In this document: positions 42,608 through 50,891 of the stretch, piece by piece
Layout: each line of letters starts with the position of its first letter
Numbering within the stretch: position 1 is the stretch's first letter
Assembly (NCBI RefSeq): GCF_040545805.1
Contig: NZ_JBEPMO010000006.1
Location: forward strand, 1-64,000
Length of the DNA stretch: 64,000 bases
From: Moheibacter stercoris
GTDB taxonomy: Bacteria; Bacteroidota; Bacteroidia; Flavobacteriales; Weeksellaceae
Reading direction: 5' to 3'
The notes under the pieces: model-generated
What the model saw: only the letters and a program-made list of their open reading frames with translations
What the model was told of the DNA's origin: nothing
Databases searched by the model: none
Made by a program: the position numbers and the translations under genes

Positions 42608-43828
42608 TTACCAAATATTTGTTGTACAACCATTGTCTGCTGTCACATTATCTCCAATGGTTAAATTCGGATTACTTGACTGACCTGTAAGCAGACGATA
42701 GTTAATTCCACATCCATTGAAACTCATAAACTTTACATTGTGAACGTTCAAAAAACTATTATACCAAAGCCAAATATTAGCTTGAGGAGCATTCAAACCT
42801 GAATAACGGATTTCAGCATGCCCAATTTCATTGACTGCGTGTTCACTTGAAACATAGATCCCCTTCCAAGCTTTTGCAACTTTTGAAACTGCAGAAAATA
42901 TAATAGGATCAGCAGATGTTCCAACAGCTTTAATTCCTCCACCATCTTCGTGAATCAATAAAGAAGTTTCAGCTCCAAATTCAATCTCAACACCTGGTTG
43001 AATCGTTAGAAGATCTCTTACAATTACTTGTTTAACTGCGTTTGATATAACGCTATATGGAACATCCAATTTGTACCAAGTTGTTGGAGTTTTGATTGGT
43101 TCTCCATAAGGATCTACGTATACAAAATCATCGATATTTCCTGAAAATTGATTGGTGTTATTCATAGCATTGAGGTATCCCGGATTTACAACTGCTGGTG
43201 CTTTGTTGTTGGTAAATTTGTTATTTTCAATTGTCAGTATACTTGAGGTATAGGTAGCATTGATACCATAAGAATCACTATTTGACACCAAAGAATTTGT
43301 CATTTTCAAACGAGAATCTGCCCACACAATAATAGCACCTTTGTCATTATTGCTATTGAAGCTCTTTCCTCCTGCATCAAAAATTTGGGTATGATTCAGT
43401 TCGTTAAGCGAACTGTTGCTATCGATCATAAGACCTCTCCACCAACCTCTATTGTTAGCGGTACCTCTCATTATAATAGGTTCAGTACTTGTACCCATAG
43501 CTGAAATAGATCCATTAGCAGTATGGAAATCATCCACTTCTAGTCCCGCATCTTCTTCAAATTCTATTACAACACCAGGCTCAATTTTAATAGGAGCAGT
43601 AACATGCATCACACAAGTCACAATATAATCTACAGGAGCATAAGGGTCGTTGGTCAAAACTCTAGCTTCTTTGAAGAAATTACAATCCAAAACAATGGGT
43701 TCATTAAATTCTTCTAAGATTGGGTCAGAAGAATCATCGTCAGATGTACAAGCTGAAAATAATCCTAAGATTGAAAAAATAAATAAATATCTAATCGCTC
43801 GGTTGGTAAATAAGTTTACATTTTTCAT
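42608..43828 (-). CDS. Right-handed beta-helix lipoprotein
   Basis: 406 residues. The lipobox LFSAC (Cys about 27) is followed by an Asp/Ser-rich linker (TSDDDSSDP), then repeated units typical of parallel beta-helix proteins: IKIEPGVVIEFEEDAGLEV, ISAMGTSTEPIIMRG, and later IQPGVEIEFGAETSLLI, IKAVGTSADPIIFSA. The middle has ITIENNKFTNN-type turns. The two halves repeat each other, which suggests internal duplication. Probably exposed at the cell surface. It lies 26 bp downstream of the barrel gene, in the same operon. Confidence 0.75.
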   Translation of the reverse strand: MKNVNLFTNRAIRYLFIFSILGLFSACTSDDDSSDPILEEFNEPIVLDCNFFKEARVLTNDPYAPVDYIVTCVMHVTAPIKIEPGVVIEFEEDAGLEVDDFHTANGSISAMGTSTEPIIMRGTANNRGWWRGLMIDSNSSLNELNHTQIFDAGGKSFNSNNDKGAIIVWADSRLKMTNSLVSNSDSYGINATYTSSILTIENNKFTNNKAPAVVNPGYLNAMNNTNQFSGNIDDFVYVDPYGEPIKTPTTWYKLDVPYSVISNAVKQVIVRDLLTIQPGVEIEFGAETSLLIHEDGGGIKAVGTSADPIIFSAVSKVAKAWKGIYVSSEHAVNEIGHAEIRYSGLNAPQANIWLWYNSFLNVHNVKFMSFNGCGINYRLLTGQSSNPNLTIGDNVTADNGCTTNIW

Positions 43829-43854
43829 AAAATTAATGTTAAGGGGTATATAGG

Positions 43855-44349
43855 TTAAAATTTGTATTTCATTCCAATCATGGCTACTACCTGATCATAA
43901 TCACTGATTACATATTTAAGTTCAGCAAATGGCGCAAACTTATTGGACAGATGATATTTAAATCCTCCACCTAAATTTGCTCCAAATTTCCCTTCTGAAT
44001 CAGAATCGGAAATACCCATAAAATCTGCTTTGACAGAGGCATGCGTATAATTCAATCCTCCTAAGCCATAAACGCCCATGGATTCGTTATTGATAAAATA
44101 ATAGTTGATATTTCCATTAACTTCCCAAAAATTATTGGTGATGTAATGGTATTTTTCTGGGAAATAAAAAAGGAAGTTGGGTGATATAGATAGATTGTCC
44201 ATAATGGAAAATTCTCCAATGACTCCAATCGCAAATCGATCGATTTCGCTTCCAAAGCCGAACATCAATCCAATGTTGGAGTCATTTTGTGCATTCAAAA
44301 GGCCATTTCCTGTGAATAGGATCATTGCACTTAAAATCAATTTTTTCAT
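43855..44349 (-). CDS. Small outer-membrane beta-barrel protein
   Basis: 164 residues. A signal peptide (to about 20, GLLNAQ) is followed by alternating hydrophobic strands of the eight-stranded opacity/OmpW-like type (IGLMFGFGSEI, FAIGVIGEFSIM, LSISPNFLFYFP, VNGNINYYFIN, VYGLGGLNYTH, KFGANLGGGFKYH, FAPFAELKYVIS) and a C-terminal aromatic (MIGMKYKF). First gene of the barrel/lipoprotein operon. An inverted repeat like the one near the sigma factor gene lies 23 bp upstream. Confidence 0.85.
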   Translation of the reverse strand: MKKLILSAMILFTGNGLLNAQNDSNIGLMFGFGSEIDRFAIGVIGEFSIMDNLSISPNFLFYFPEKYHYITNNFWEVNGNINYYFINNESMGVYGLGGLNYTHASVKADFMGISDSDSEGKFGANLGGGFKYHLSNKFAPFAELKYVISDYDQVVAMIGMKYKF

Positions 44350-44371
44350 TTGTGTAATGTTTATAAAATTT

Positions 44372-44411
44372 GTTTACATCTATTTAGTGTGGAATAAGAA
44401 AAAAAGTAAAC
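44372..44411. promoter_or_regulatory. Inverted repeat GTTTACAT-N24-AAGTAAAC upstream of the barrel gene
   Basis: GTTTACAT (44372-44379) and AAGTAAAC (44404-44411), with TAGTG between the arms. It matches the element at 44641-44677 in arms, internal TAGTG and AAAAAAG run. Confidence 0.6.
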
Positions 44412-44469
44412 ACATATTTCAAAAGAATTTTTCTTTTTTAGAAAAACACCGCTTCAACTTATGAAAAAA

Positions 44470-44517
44470 GGGCTGCCCAAAACGCCTAGTGAACATTTAG
44501 CCATGTTTTAGGCAACC
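44470..44517. terminator. Orphan terminator-like hairpin
   Basis: GG-c-TGCC-c-AAAAC (from 44471) pairs with GTTTT-a-GGCA-a-CC (44505-44517), with A-runs before it and a T-rich tail after. It lies between divergent genes, so it terminates nothing nearby. It may be a relic. Otherwise the 44350-44718 gap holds only the two inverted repeats. Confidence 0.45.
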
Positions 44518-44640
44518 TCATTCTTTTTGATACAAAAACAATTTTAAATTATAAAACACTAAATTCTTTTGCTTTTGTGCGGAATTATTTTTAAGATTAA
44601 CTTGCAGAAGATTCTGCGAGATAGTCCGCATAAAACAAGA

Positions 44641-44677
44641 GTTTACTTCTTAGTGGTAAAAAACCAAAAAAGTAAAC
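44641..44677. promoter_or_regulatory. Inverted repeat GTTTACTT-N21-AAGTAAAC upstream of the sigma factor gene
   Basis: Perfect 8-bp arms (44641-44648 and 44670-44677), 41 bp before the sigma factor ATG. Shares arms and internal TAGTGG with the element at 44372-44411. A box TACCTTTT follows at about 44694-44701. Confidence 0.65.
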
Positions 44678-44718
44678 GAAGAAGAAAAATGCTTACCTTT
44701 TTAAAATACTTACACTAA

Positions 44719-45270
44719 ATGGTAGATGAAGACGTAAAAAAATATTTGAAAAGCAACAGAGAGGAGGCTTTATTTAAAATATATGATTTCTATAAACCGG
44801 CGTTTTTTCAATATGCCAACAAATATGGACTGCCTGCTGATGACCTTTTGGATATTTACCAAGATGCTTTTATTGCCTTAAGTGAACATGCCAAAAAAGG
44901 CAAACTAGACAATTTGAAAAGCAATGTGAAAACCTATTTTTTCGCTATCGGAAAATACATGGTGTACAACAAACTGAAAGACAATAAAAAAATTGTAAAC
45001 GTTGATTTCATGGATGAACTACAATCAAAAGATTTTGATTTTAATTTAGAAATGGAAGAAGTAGAACAAGACAATCAATCCATTTTACTTCTACAAAATG
45101 CCATTCAAAAATTGGGTGGTAAATGCGAAGAACTATTGCGGCTATTTTATTACGAGGAGAAAAATCTTGATGAAATTGTTGAAATTATGTGTTATGAGAA
45201 TAAAGATGTGGCAAAAAGCCAAAAATCTCGTTGTATAAAAAATTTAAAAAACTTGATAATACCATCCTAA
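44719..45270 (+). CDS. ECF-type RNA polymerase sigma factor
   Basis: 183 residues, sigma-70 regions 2 and 4 only. Region 2 (about 15-80) has ALFKIYDFYKPAFFQYA and LLDIYQDAFIALSEH. Region 4 (about 115-183) has ILLLQNAIQKLGGKCEELLRLFYYEEKNLDEIVEIM and the helix-turn-helix end DVAKSQKSRCIKNLKNLI. It overlaps the following TPR membrane protein gene by 1 bp (TAATG), the layout of a sigma/anti-sigma pair. The inverted repeat upstream may be its own control site. Confidence 0.93.
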   Translation: MVDEDVKKYLKSNREEALFKIYDFYKPAFFQYANKYGLPADDLLDIYQDAFIALSEHAKKGKLDNLKSNVKTYFFAIGKYMVYNKLKDNKKIVNVDFMDELQSKDFDFNLEMEEVEQDNQSILLLQNAIQKLGGKCEELLRLFYYEEKNLDEIVEIMCYENKDVAKSQKSRCIKNLKNLIIPS

Positions 45271-45983
45271 TGGACAAAGAACATTTAATAACTAGTTATT
45301 TTGAAAATTCGCAAACCGAAGAAGAGCGTCTATTGATGGAGGAACTTTTAAAATCAGATGCTGAATTTTTAGAGGAATTTACCTTTAGAAAGAATTTAAA
45401 ACTTGCATTTCAACGAAATCAAAGAATGGAGTTGAAAGAAAAACTGAGGATCCATGAAAGTCAAAAACAAGTAAAGCCAACCTTTCAATTGAATTGGAAA
45501 TATGTCGCTGCAGCTATATTAATTCTTGGATTTGGGACTTATTTCATGATGAATTCCCTACAAAATTCAGAGGATTTATACACCCAATACTACGAAACCT
45601 ATCCCAATTTAGTTGCGCCCGTTGTACGTGGTGATAACCAAGATACCAACTTGGAAACAAAAGCATTTCAAGCGTACGAGAACAAGGAATTCAAGCAAGC
45701 TGTTGCCCTATTTTCAGACCTATACAAAACCAATCAAAAAGAATATGCTCTTTTTTATCAAGCCATGTCTTATTTAGAAATTGAGGGACAAACCCAAGAA
45801 GCGATATCCTTACTTAAAAACACAGATTGGTCCAAGGAATTCAAAGAAAAATCTCTATGGTATTTAGCGCTTGCTCAATTGAAAATCCAAAATACTGAAG
45901 AAGCCAAAAAGTCCTTGCAAAGTTTACAAGATTTGGGCAACTATCGACAAGATCAAGTTAAGCAACTACTCGATCAGCTTTAG
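45270..45983 (+). CDS. Membrane-spanning TPR protein, candidate anti-sigma factor
   Basis: 237 residues from ATG 45270. A cytoplasmic acidic helical N-terminus (residues 1-75; TEEERLLMEELLKSDAEF resembles the opening of FecR/RseA-like anti-sigma domains) is followed by one transmembrane helix (about 76-94) and a periplasmic part with two or three TPR units (AFQAYENKEFKQAVALFSDL, ALAQLKIQNTEEAKKSLQSL). The sigma-binding role is inferred from coupling to the sigma gene and from topology, not from a conserved motif. Its 3' end overlaps the convergent CHAT gene by 26 bp. Confidence 0.75.
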   Translation: MDKEHLITSYFENSQTEEERLLMEELLKSDAEFLEEFTFRKNLKLAFQRNQRMELKEKLRIHESQKQVKPTFQLNWKYVAAAILILGFGTYFMMNSLQNSEDLYTQYYETYPNLVAPVVRGDNQDTNLETKAFQAYENKEFKQAVALFSDLYKTNQKEYALFYQAMSYLEIEGQTQEAISLLKNTDWSKEFKEKSLWYLALAQLKIQNTEEAKKSLQSLQDLGNYRQDQVKQLLDQL

Positions 45984-48900
45984 ATTTCCATAAGAAAAAT
46001 CCGCCACTCAATAGACCCAATATTGCTGTGACATACCACCAAGAGAAGGAATCTTCCTTTATGGGCGCAACATTGCCTGTGACAACAAATCCTGCCCAAT
46101 AATAGGGGTGCAAAAGTTCTGGTTCGTTGACTGTTTTCAAATAACTCAACTTTGCATTACGCAAAGCTTCGTTTTTTGTTTGGCCTTGTTTTAGGTTTTC
46201 ATAAAACATCACCATCAGTTCAGAAGTTTCTTTGTCCGATACTTTCCAAAGGCTCATCACAGTAGAGGAAATACCAGCATATGTAAAGGCACGCGACAAA
46301 CTCATAACACCATCTCCCGATTCATTCATCCCTAGACCAGTATTACAAGCACTCAAGACAATCATATCTGCATTCAAATTCATATTGTAGATTTCTGAGG
46401 CAGTTAATTCGCCTTCAGTCTCGTCATCAGCATAAAAATACATTCTACTCAACATAGGATTGAGAGGATCAATTTCAGAATGCGTTGCCAAATGCAAAAT
46501 AGAAGCTTTGGGTGCTTCCTGTAAGAAACTTGTTTTTGTCGCCACTTTACCCGTGATCTCTTTTCCTTTGATCAAATCCTTTATTTTCTGTACTTCCAAT
46601 TTGTTATTCGGCAAAGGTTGCTTCACAAAATCTGGTGCAAAGCCCAACCAATTTACCGATGTTCTTCTCTTCGATTCCATCTGATTTTGCAAAGTAAATA
46701 ACTGAACAGAACCCGCATAACTAAGATTAAAACGCTCCAACAAATTCGATTCACCATAAGGCAAAATTTCAAAAGGCAATTGGGCCAAATTTTTATCAGC
46801 GATGATCACCAAATCCTCGATGTTGTCTGGAATTTCTGGAAGCAAATGCTTAGCAATAGAAACAACAGATTGCTCAATTGGCTTTCTTTGTACCAAATGA
46901 TTGATCACAAGGTCGGTCTGCTTTTCTATTTCTTCAAAATTCGGAAGTGAAACAAAGTCGATATGATTTTTCGTTACAAACAATCGATACATAGAATTCT
47001 CACCCACGAAATATTCCAAAAACCCTTGATTTTCATTCAAGGCATGGGTTTGATAATACTGAATGTTTTCAGACAAAATCAAGTTTTTAGATTCGTAATA
47101 ACTCATATGGTTTTTCTTCAAATAATCTTGAATTCCCTCCATTTTCGCATTCATATTGATTCGATCATCCAACAAAACTTTTAGTTCATTTTGATCAAAC
47201 AAACTATCCATTTCTGCGCGAGAAATTTTCCTATTCAACTCACCCAATTTCTTAGCAATTTCTTTCTCCTCCTCCAAAACGGATTGTGGTACACCAGTTT
47301 GCGTTTTTATTTCTGAATCCAACATTCCATCAATCAAAATTGTCGATTTATTGATTTCCATCAACTTAAAGAGAGTATTGTAAACCTCTGCGCTGGGAGA
47401 AACGCGATGCAACTCAGCTGCCAATTCAAGCGAGCCTTCAATATGCTTTGAAACACTTTGGCTATAGAAAAGTTTTGAATCTTGGTATTTGTATTCAGAC
47501 TTTCCTTTGATGATCAATTCAATCAATTGATCTATGTTTGAATGAGCTTTCTGCAAATTGTCTATCGAACCAGAAGTTTCATAATTCTTCAGCAAAATAG
47601 CATTCTTAATCGCCAAAATATCCAATTCCATCAAATGAGTATTGGTTTTACCTTTCAATATTTCTTCTGTCTTTTCTAAAAACTGTATGGCTTCTGGTAG
47701 TTGATTCAATCCAAGATAAATCTCACTAAGTTCCAGACAACTTATTGCCTTTATTTTGAAATCATCATCCAAATGTTGATTAATCAATTCATAATCGAGT
47801 AAAGCATAATGAAGAGCCTTTTCAAAATTTTTATTTTTTACATGAATCTTTGTGATTCGATCGTAAGCAGAAGATATTGAATAAATTCGGCCTGAAGCTT
47901 GGGCAGATTCTACCGCCAAAAGACAATAGTATTCTGCTTCCTCTAGTTTACCCGCCATTTCCTCAATTACCGCAAAGTCCAAGTAAACTTGAGTTGTAAA
48001 CTTATCGTCCTTTCCGTAAAAATCAAGGCTTTCGACCAAAACCTTTTGCATCAATTCTCTAGCCAAATCATAATGACCTCTTTGCGTATAAATTCTTGAC
48101 AAAGACATAGAAGCCAAAGATTTCAAATAAACACTTTCAGTCTTGATTACTTCATTGGCAAGCGAATAAGCCTTCAAAGCGTAAAATTCTGCCTTTTGAA
48201 TATCTCGAATGGTAAAATAGGTATCTGCCAATAAAGCATTGTACGTGATAAGCGTGGGACTTGCTTCTCCATTTGCATCAGTCTCCCATTCAATTGCTTC
48301 TAGCAAATATGATTCAGATTCATGATAATCACCTGTTTTTCCTTGATAGATCATACCAATATTAAATGCCAATTCCCCCCTTCTTAATGTTGCCTGACTT
48401 GTATTATTCTCAATACTTTTATATCCTTCGTAGGCTTCTTTCATATAATAGAGAGAACTATCTATTTTGTCATAATTATAATAACCACCACCCAAATATT
48501 GCATTAAGGCATATTTCCTATGCTTCCATCGATTTTCGTAACTCTCCAATGCTAGCTTACAATAATAAGCAGAAGTGGAAAAATTTTTCTGTCGATAATA
48601 CCATTTACCCAAAGACTCATATAGCAAACCCATCGTATTCTTGGCAACAGACGGATTGTTCTGATAGGTTCTTGCCAATTCCTCCAAGCTTATGTGCGCA
48701 TTTTCTTGCCCTTGAATCATAAAAATTTGCTGCTTGAGAAACATCAATTGAACATACAAATCCAAATGCTCAGTTTTCAATTTAGAATTCTCAGTCAGAG
48801 TTTTCTCGATCAAATCCAAATCCTGATTCTGCAGTTCGAGGTTCTGACTATAATCTCTTTTGAAAGCGTGAATGTGAAGACTATAAACCAACGCTTTCAA

Positions 48901-49107
48901 ATCTTGTTTAGTGGCGTTGGCAAACTCCTTTTCCTTATAATAAGTGCCAAAGATAGAATCTGCAATAGGAAGTTCAGAAAAGTCTCCAATTGTATAGGCT
49001 TTCAAATATATTTCCTCTGCCTTTTCAAATGGACTTATGGTTTTAGATTCAAAACCCAAATGAATAAAGAAACTACAAAATATAAAGAATAGAAAAGCTT
49101 TACGCAT
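45958..49107 (-). CDS. Exported TPR-CHAT protein (caspase-like peptidase)
   Basis: 1049 residues. A signal peptide (to about 20) precedes some ten TPR units (about 80-560; for example SAYYCKLALESYENR, AEFYALKAYSLANEV, AEYYCLLAVESAQ). A long helical linker (about 590-700) leads to a CHAT domain (about 720-1015) with the catalytic dyad His876 in LHLATHS and Cys921 in LSACNTGLG. A C-terminal transmembrane helix follows (about 1023-1040). TPR and CHAT are therefore predicted to lie in the periplasm, held by the last helix. CHAT is a clan CD cysteine peptidase fold related to caspases. It converges on the sigma/TPR pair with a 26-bp overlap. The substrate is unproven; the adjacent TPR protein is the natural candidate. 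Confidence 0.9.
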   Translation of the reverse strand: MRKAFLFFIFCSFFIHLGFESKTISPFEKAEEIYLKAYTIGDFSELPIADSIFGTYYKEKEFANATKQDLKALVYSLHIHAFKRDYSQNLELQNQDLDLIEKTLTENSKLKTEHLDLYVQLMFLKQQIFMIQGQENAHISLEELARTYQNNPSVAKNTMGLLYESLGKWYYRQKNFSTSAYYCKLALESYENRWKHRKYALMQYLGGGYYNYDKIDSSLYYMKEAYEGYKSIENNTSQATLRRGELAFNIGMIYQGKTGDYHESESYLLEAIEWETDANGEASPTLITYNALLADTYFTIRDIQKAEFYALKAYSLANEVIKTESVYLKSLASMSLSRIYTQRGHYDLARELMQKVLVESLDFYGKDDKFTTQVYLDFAVIEEMAGKLEEAEYYCLLAVESAQASGRIYSISSAYDRITKIHVKNKNFEKALHYALLDYELINQHLDDDFKIKAISCLELSEIYLGLNQLPEAIQFLEKTEEILKGKTNTHLMELDILAIKNAILLKNYETSGSIDNLQKAHSNIDQLIELIIKGKSEYKYQDSKLFYSQSVSKHIEGSLELAAELHRVSPSAEVYNTLFKLMEINKSTILIDGMLDSEIKTQTGVPQSVLEEEKEIAKKLGELNRKISRAEMDSLFDQNELKVLLDDRINMNAKMEGIQDYLKKNHMSYYESKNLILSENIQYYQTHALNENQGFLEYFVGENSMYRLFVTKNHIDFVSLPNFEEIEKQTDLVINHLVQRKPIEQSVVSIAKHLLPEIPDNIEDLVIIADKNLAQLPFEILPYGESNLLERFNLSYAGSVQLFTLQNQMESKRRTSVNWLGFAPDFVKQPLPNNKLEVQKIKDLIKGKEITGKVATKTSFLQEAPKASILHLATHSEIDPLNPMLSRMYFYADDETEGELTASEIYNMNLNADMIVLSACNTGLGMNESGDGVMSLSRAFTYAGISSTVMSLWKVSDKETSELMVMFYENLKQGQTKNEALRNAKLSYLKTVNEPELLHPYYWAGFVVTGNVAPIKEDSFSWWYVTAILGLLSGGFFLWKSKADRVVA

Positions 49108-49121
49108 AATAAGTTTTTATT

Positions 49122-49129
49122 CAAAACTA
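49122..49129 (-). promoter_or_regulatory. -7 promoter box TAGTTTTG for the CHAT gene
   Basis: Perfect TAnnTTTG on the minus strand, 14 nt before the ATG. A loose GTTTACGC half-site lies upstream near 49139-49146. Confidence 0.6.
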
Positions 49130-49256
49130 ATTATTAAAAAAGCGTAAACCTAAGAATACAAATGAATTATTCTATCGTTCAATAATTTAGAACGCATTTA
49201 GACAATTTGCCAAACAAAAAATCCTATACGTACTCTTCTATCAAAAAAAGAATGGA

Positions 49257-50228
49257 CTAAGAAATATTTTTCTTTGGACTCAAATTCATATACACAATGG
49301 CAGACAAAATCAACGCAATCCCCAACCATTGAATCGCCAAAACTTGTTCGCCAAGTAAGATATAAGCAAACAAAACCGAAACAGGAAGCTCCAAAGAAGA
49401 CAAAATACTACCCAATCCCAAGCCCACTTTCGGGAAACCAAGATTGAACAAAATCGGAGGCAAAATCGTTCCAAATACCGCCAAAAAGATCCCAAATTTC
49501 CAGAAAATCGAAGCATCAAAAGCGCGAACATTCTCCAAACTCCAACCATTCGACACATAGAGTTCACGTACTCCATCAAATAGATGCGGACCCATTTGCG
49601 CAAAGAACGAATACGTCATCACGACCACCAGACCACCAATCAACATCAGAAAACTCTTTCTAAAAACCGGAAGATAATTCCCGATTCTATTGGCCGTAAA
49701 CATCGTCGTAGAGAACGAACAAGCCGCCATCATACCCCAAAAGATACCGCGCCAGTCCATCTCGACATCTGTTTGTACAAGATTCGTCGCCAAAACCGTC
49801 CCAAACAAGATCAAAACAACCGAAACAATTTTTCGTGTCGTAGGGAAGCGTTTCGTTAAAATACTTTCCACCACAACCCCAATCCATACCGACTGCATCA
49901 ACAACACAATCGCGATCGAAACATTGATGTACTGAACCGACAGATAATAAAACAAACTCGTAAAACCAAGAGAACTACCTGCGAGGATCAAGCGAAAAAC
50001 ATCCTTCTTCAAGGGTTTCGCCAATGGCTTTTTCGCAGTTGCGGTTTGGATCAGATTCAATACCAACAACCCCAAAATACCAATCACAAACTGAGAAGTA
50101 GTCACCTCAGCCGTCGTATATCCCTCTTTGTAAGCAATCTTCACAAAAGTCGCCAGCATACCATAGATACTCGCGCCAAATCCTACCATCAACACACCTT
50201 TCCACAACTGATTCTTCTGCATACTCAT
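49257..50228 (-). CDS. EamA/DMT family transporter
   Basis: 323 residues with ten transmembrane helices in two repeated EamA halves (first half LWKGVLMVGFGASIYGMLATFVKIAYKEGYTT, later FGTILPPILFNLGFPKVGLGLGSILSSLELPVSVLFAYILLGE). Drug/metabolite superfamily permease; substrate unknown. ATGs at 50228 and 50222 are both possible. It is a single gene beside the repeat island. Confidence 0.92.
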   Translation of the reverse strand: MSMQKNQLWKGVLMVGFGASIYGMLATFVKIAYKEGYTTAEVTTSQFVIGILGLLVLNLIQTATAKKPLAKPLKKDVFRLILAGSSLGFTSLFYYLSVQYINVSIAIVLLMQSVWIGVVVESILTKRFPTTRKIVSVVLILFGTVLATNLVQTDVEMDWRGIFWGMMAACSFSTTMFTANRIGNYLPVFRKSFLMLIGGLVVVMTYSFFAQMGPHLFDGVRELYVSNGWSLENVRAFDASIFWKFGIFLAVFGTILPPILFNLGFPKVGLGLGSILSSLELPVSVLFAYILLGEQVLAIQWLGIALILSAIVYMNLSPKKNIS

Positions 50229-50340
50229 CTCTTTTTTTGCTTCTTCAAGCTTATTTTAGGTTCAAACAAGCCGGCAAAACTCCAACAAATTTTACAACTT
50301 GCAAAATAATTCACACAAAAAATTAAGAGTCAATTCCTTA

Positions 50341-50460
50341 TCGGGGCGTGCCCACGTCTTGTCTCGTTTGCTGACGAGCCAAGCCGCGGTCGGGCTTTCC
50401 GTTACAACTCCTCGCCTCCTTCGTCGTCTGCGGGGTTTCCACTACACTCCCTCACGCGAA
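50341..50460. repeat. GC-rich structured dispersed element
   Basis: Clearly richer in G+C than its surroundings. Outer stem GCGTG (50346-50350) / CACGC (50453-50457) encloses GCCC/GGGC (50350-50353 with 50392-50395), hairpin CTCGT/ACGAG (50363-50367 with 50374-50378), and CCTCGC/GCGGGG (50410-50415 with 50430-50435). From memory, sequences starting GGGGCGT and ending CCCTCACGC recur between genes in Bacteroidota. It contains no gene. Confidence 0.6.
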
Positions 50461-50534
50461 ATACCTTAAAACAATACTATCATTGCCACCCAGTCATTGC
50501 CACCCCCATAACTATCGGGGGAAGCAATCCCCCC

Positions 50535-50618
50535 AAAAAAACCTCAGAGAGGTCAAATAGCTGTAAAAACACATACAATGATGAAAACCGACTTCAGAGA
50601 AGTCGAACGGAAAAATCC
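50535..50618. repeat. Dispersed palindromic repeat, copy 1
   Basis: Contains two short palindromes, ACCTC-AGA-GAGGT (50541-50553) and CGACTTC-AGA-GAAGTCG (50589-50605), separated by AAATAGCTGTAAAAACA... It aligns with copy 2 at 50774-50861. Confidence 0.75.
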
Positions 50619-50680
50619 TCCCAGTCATCCTGTCCCGATAGCTATCGGAAGTCGAAGGAAGGGCTGGGGAAAAGATTTTT

Positions 50681-50703
50681 CCTCACGCGAGATACTTTAT
50701 AAC
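50681..50703. repeat. Second copy of the CCTCACGCGA end motif
   Basis: CCTCACGCGAGATACTTTAT at 50681-50700 repeats 50450-50469 with three differences. The span 50619-50773 has no gene and holds further short palindromes such as CGATAGCTATCG near 50636. Confidence 0.6.
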
Positions 50704-50773
50704 TATTCAGGCCTATAGTCATGCTTGTCGAAGCACAGAAAATCCCATTCTCAAAATTAAAATATAGAACTAC

Positions 50774-50861
50774 AAAAAAAAGACCTCAGCGAGGTCAAAT
50801 AGCTATAGAAACACAAACAATGAAGAAAAACGACTTCAGCGAGGTCGAACAATGAAAAATC
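50774..50861. repeat. Dispersed palindromic repeat, copy 2
   Basis: GACCTC-AGC-GAGGTC (50782... read as 50782-50796) and CGACTTC-AGC-GAGGTCG (50831-50847) with the same spacer as copy 1. It ends 31 bp before the stop of the next minus-strand gene. Confidence 0.75.
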
Positions 50862-50891
50862 TTAAAAAAATTCGATCAAACCCGATGAATT

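Noticed and set aside
50341..50460. tRNA-like cloverleaf
   Set aside because: There are multiple stems but no T-loop GTTCGA or acceptor-like CCA end; the lengths do not match a tRNA.
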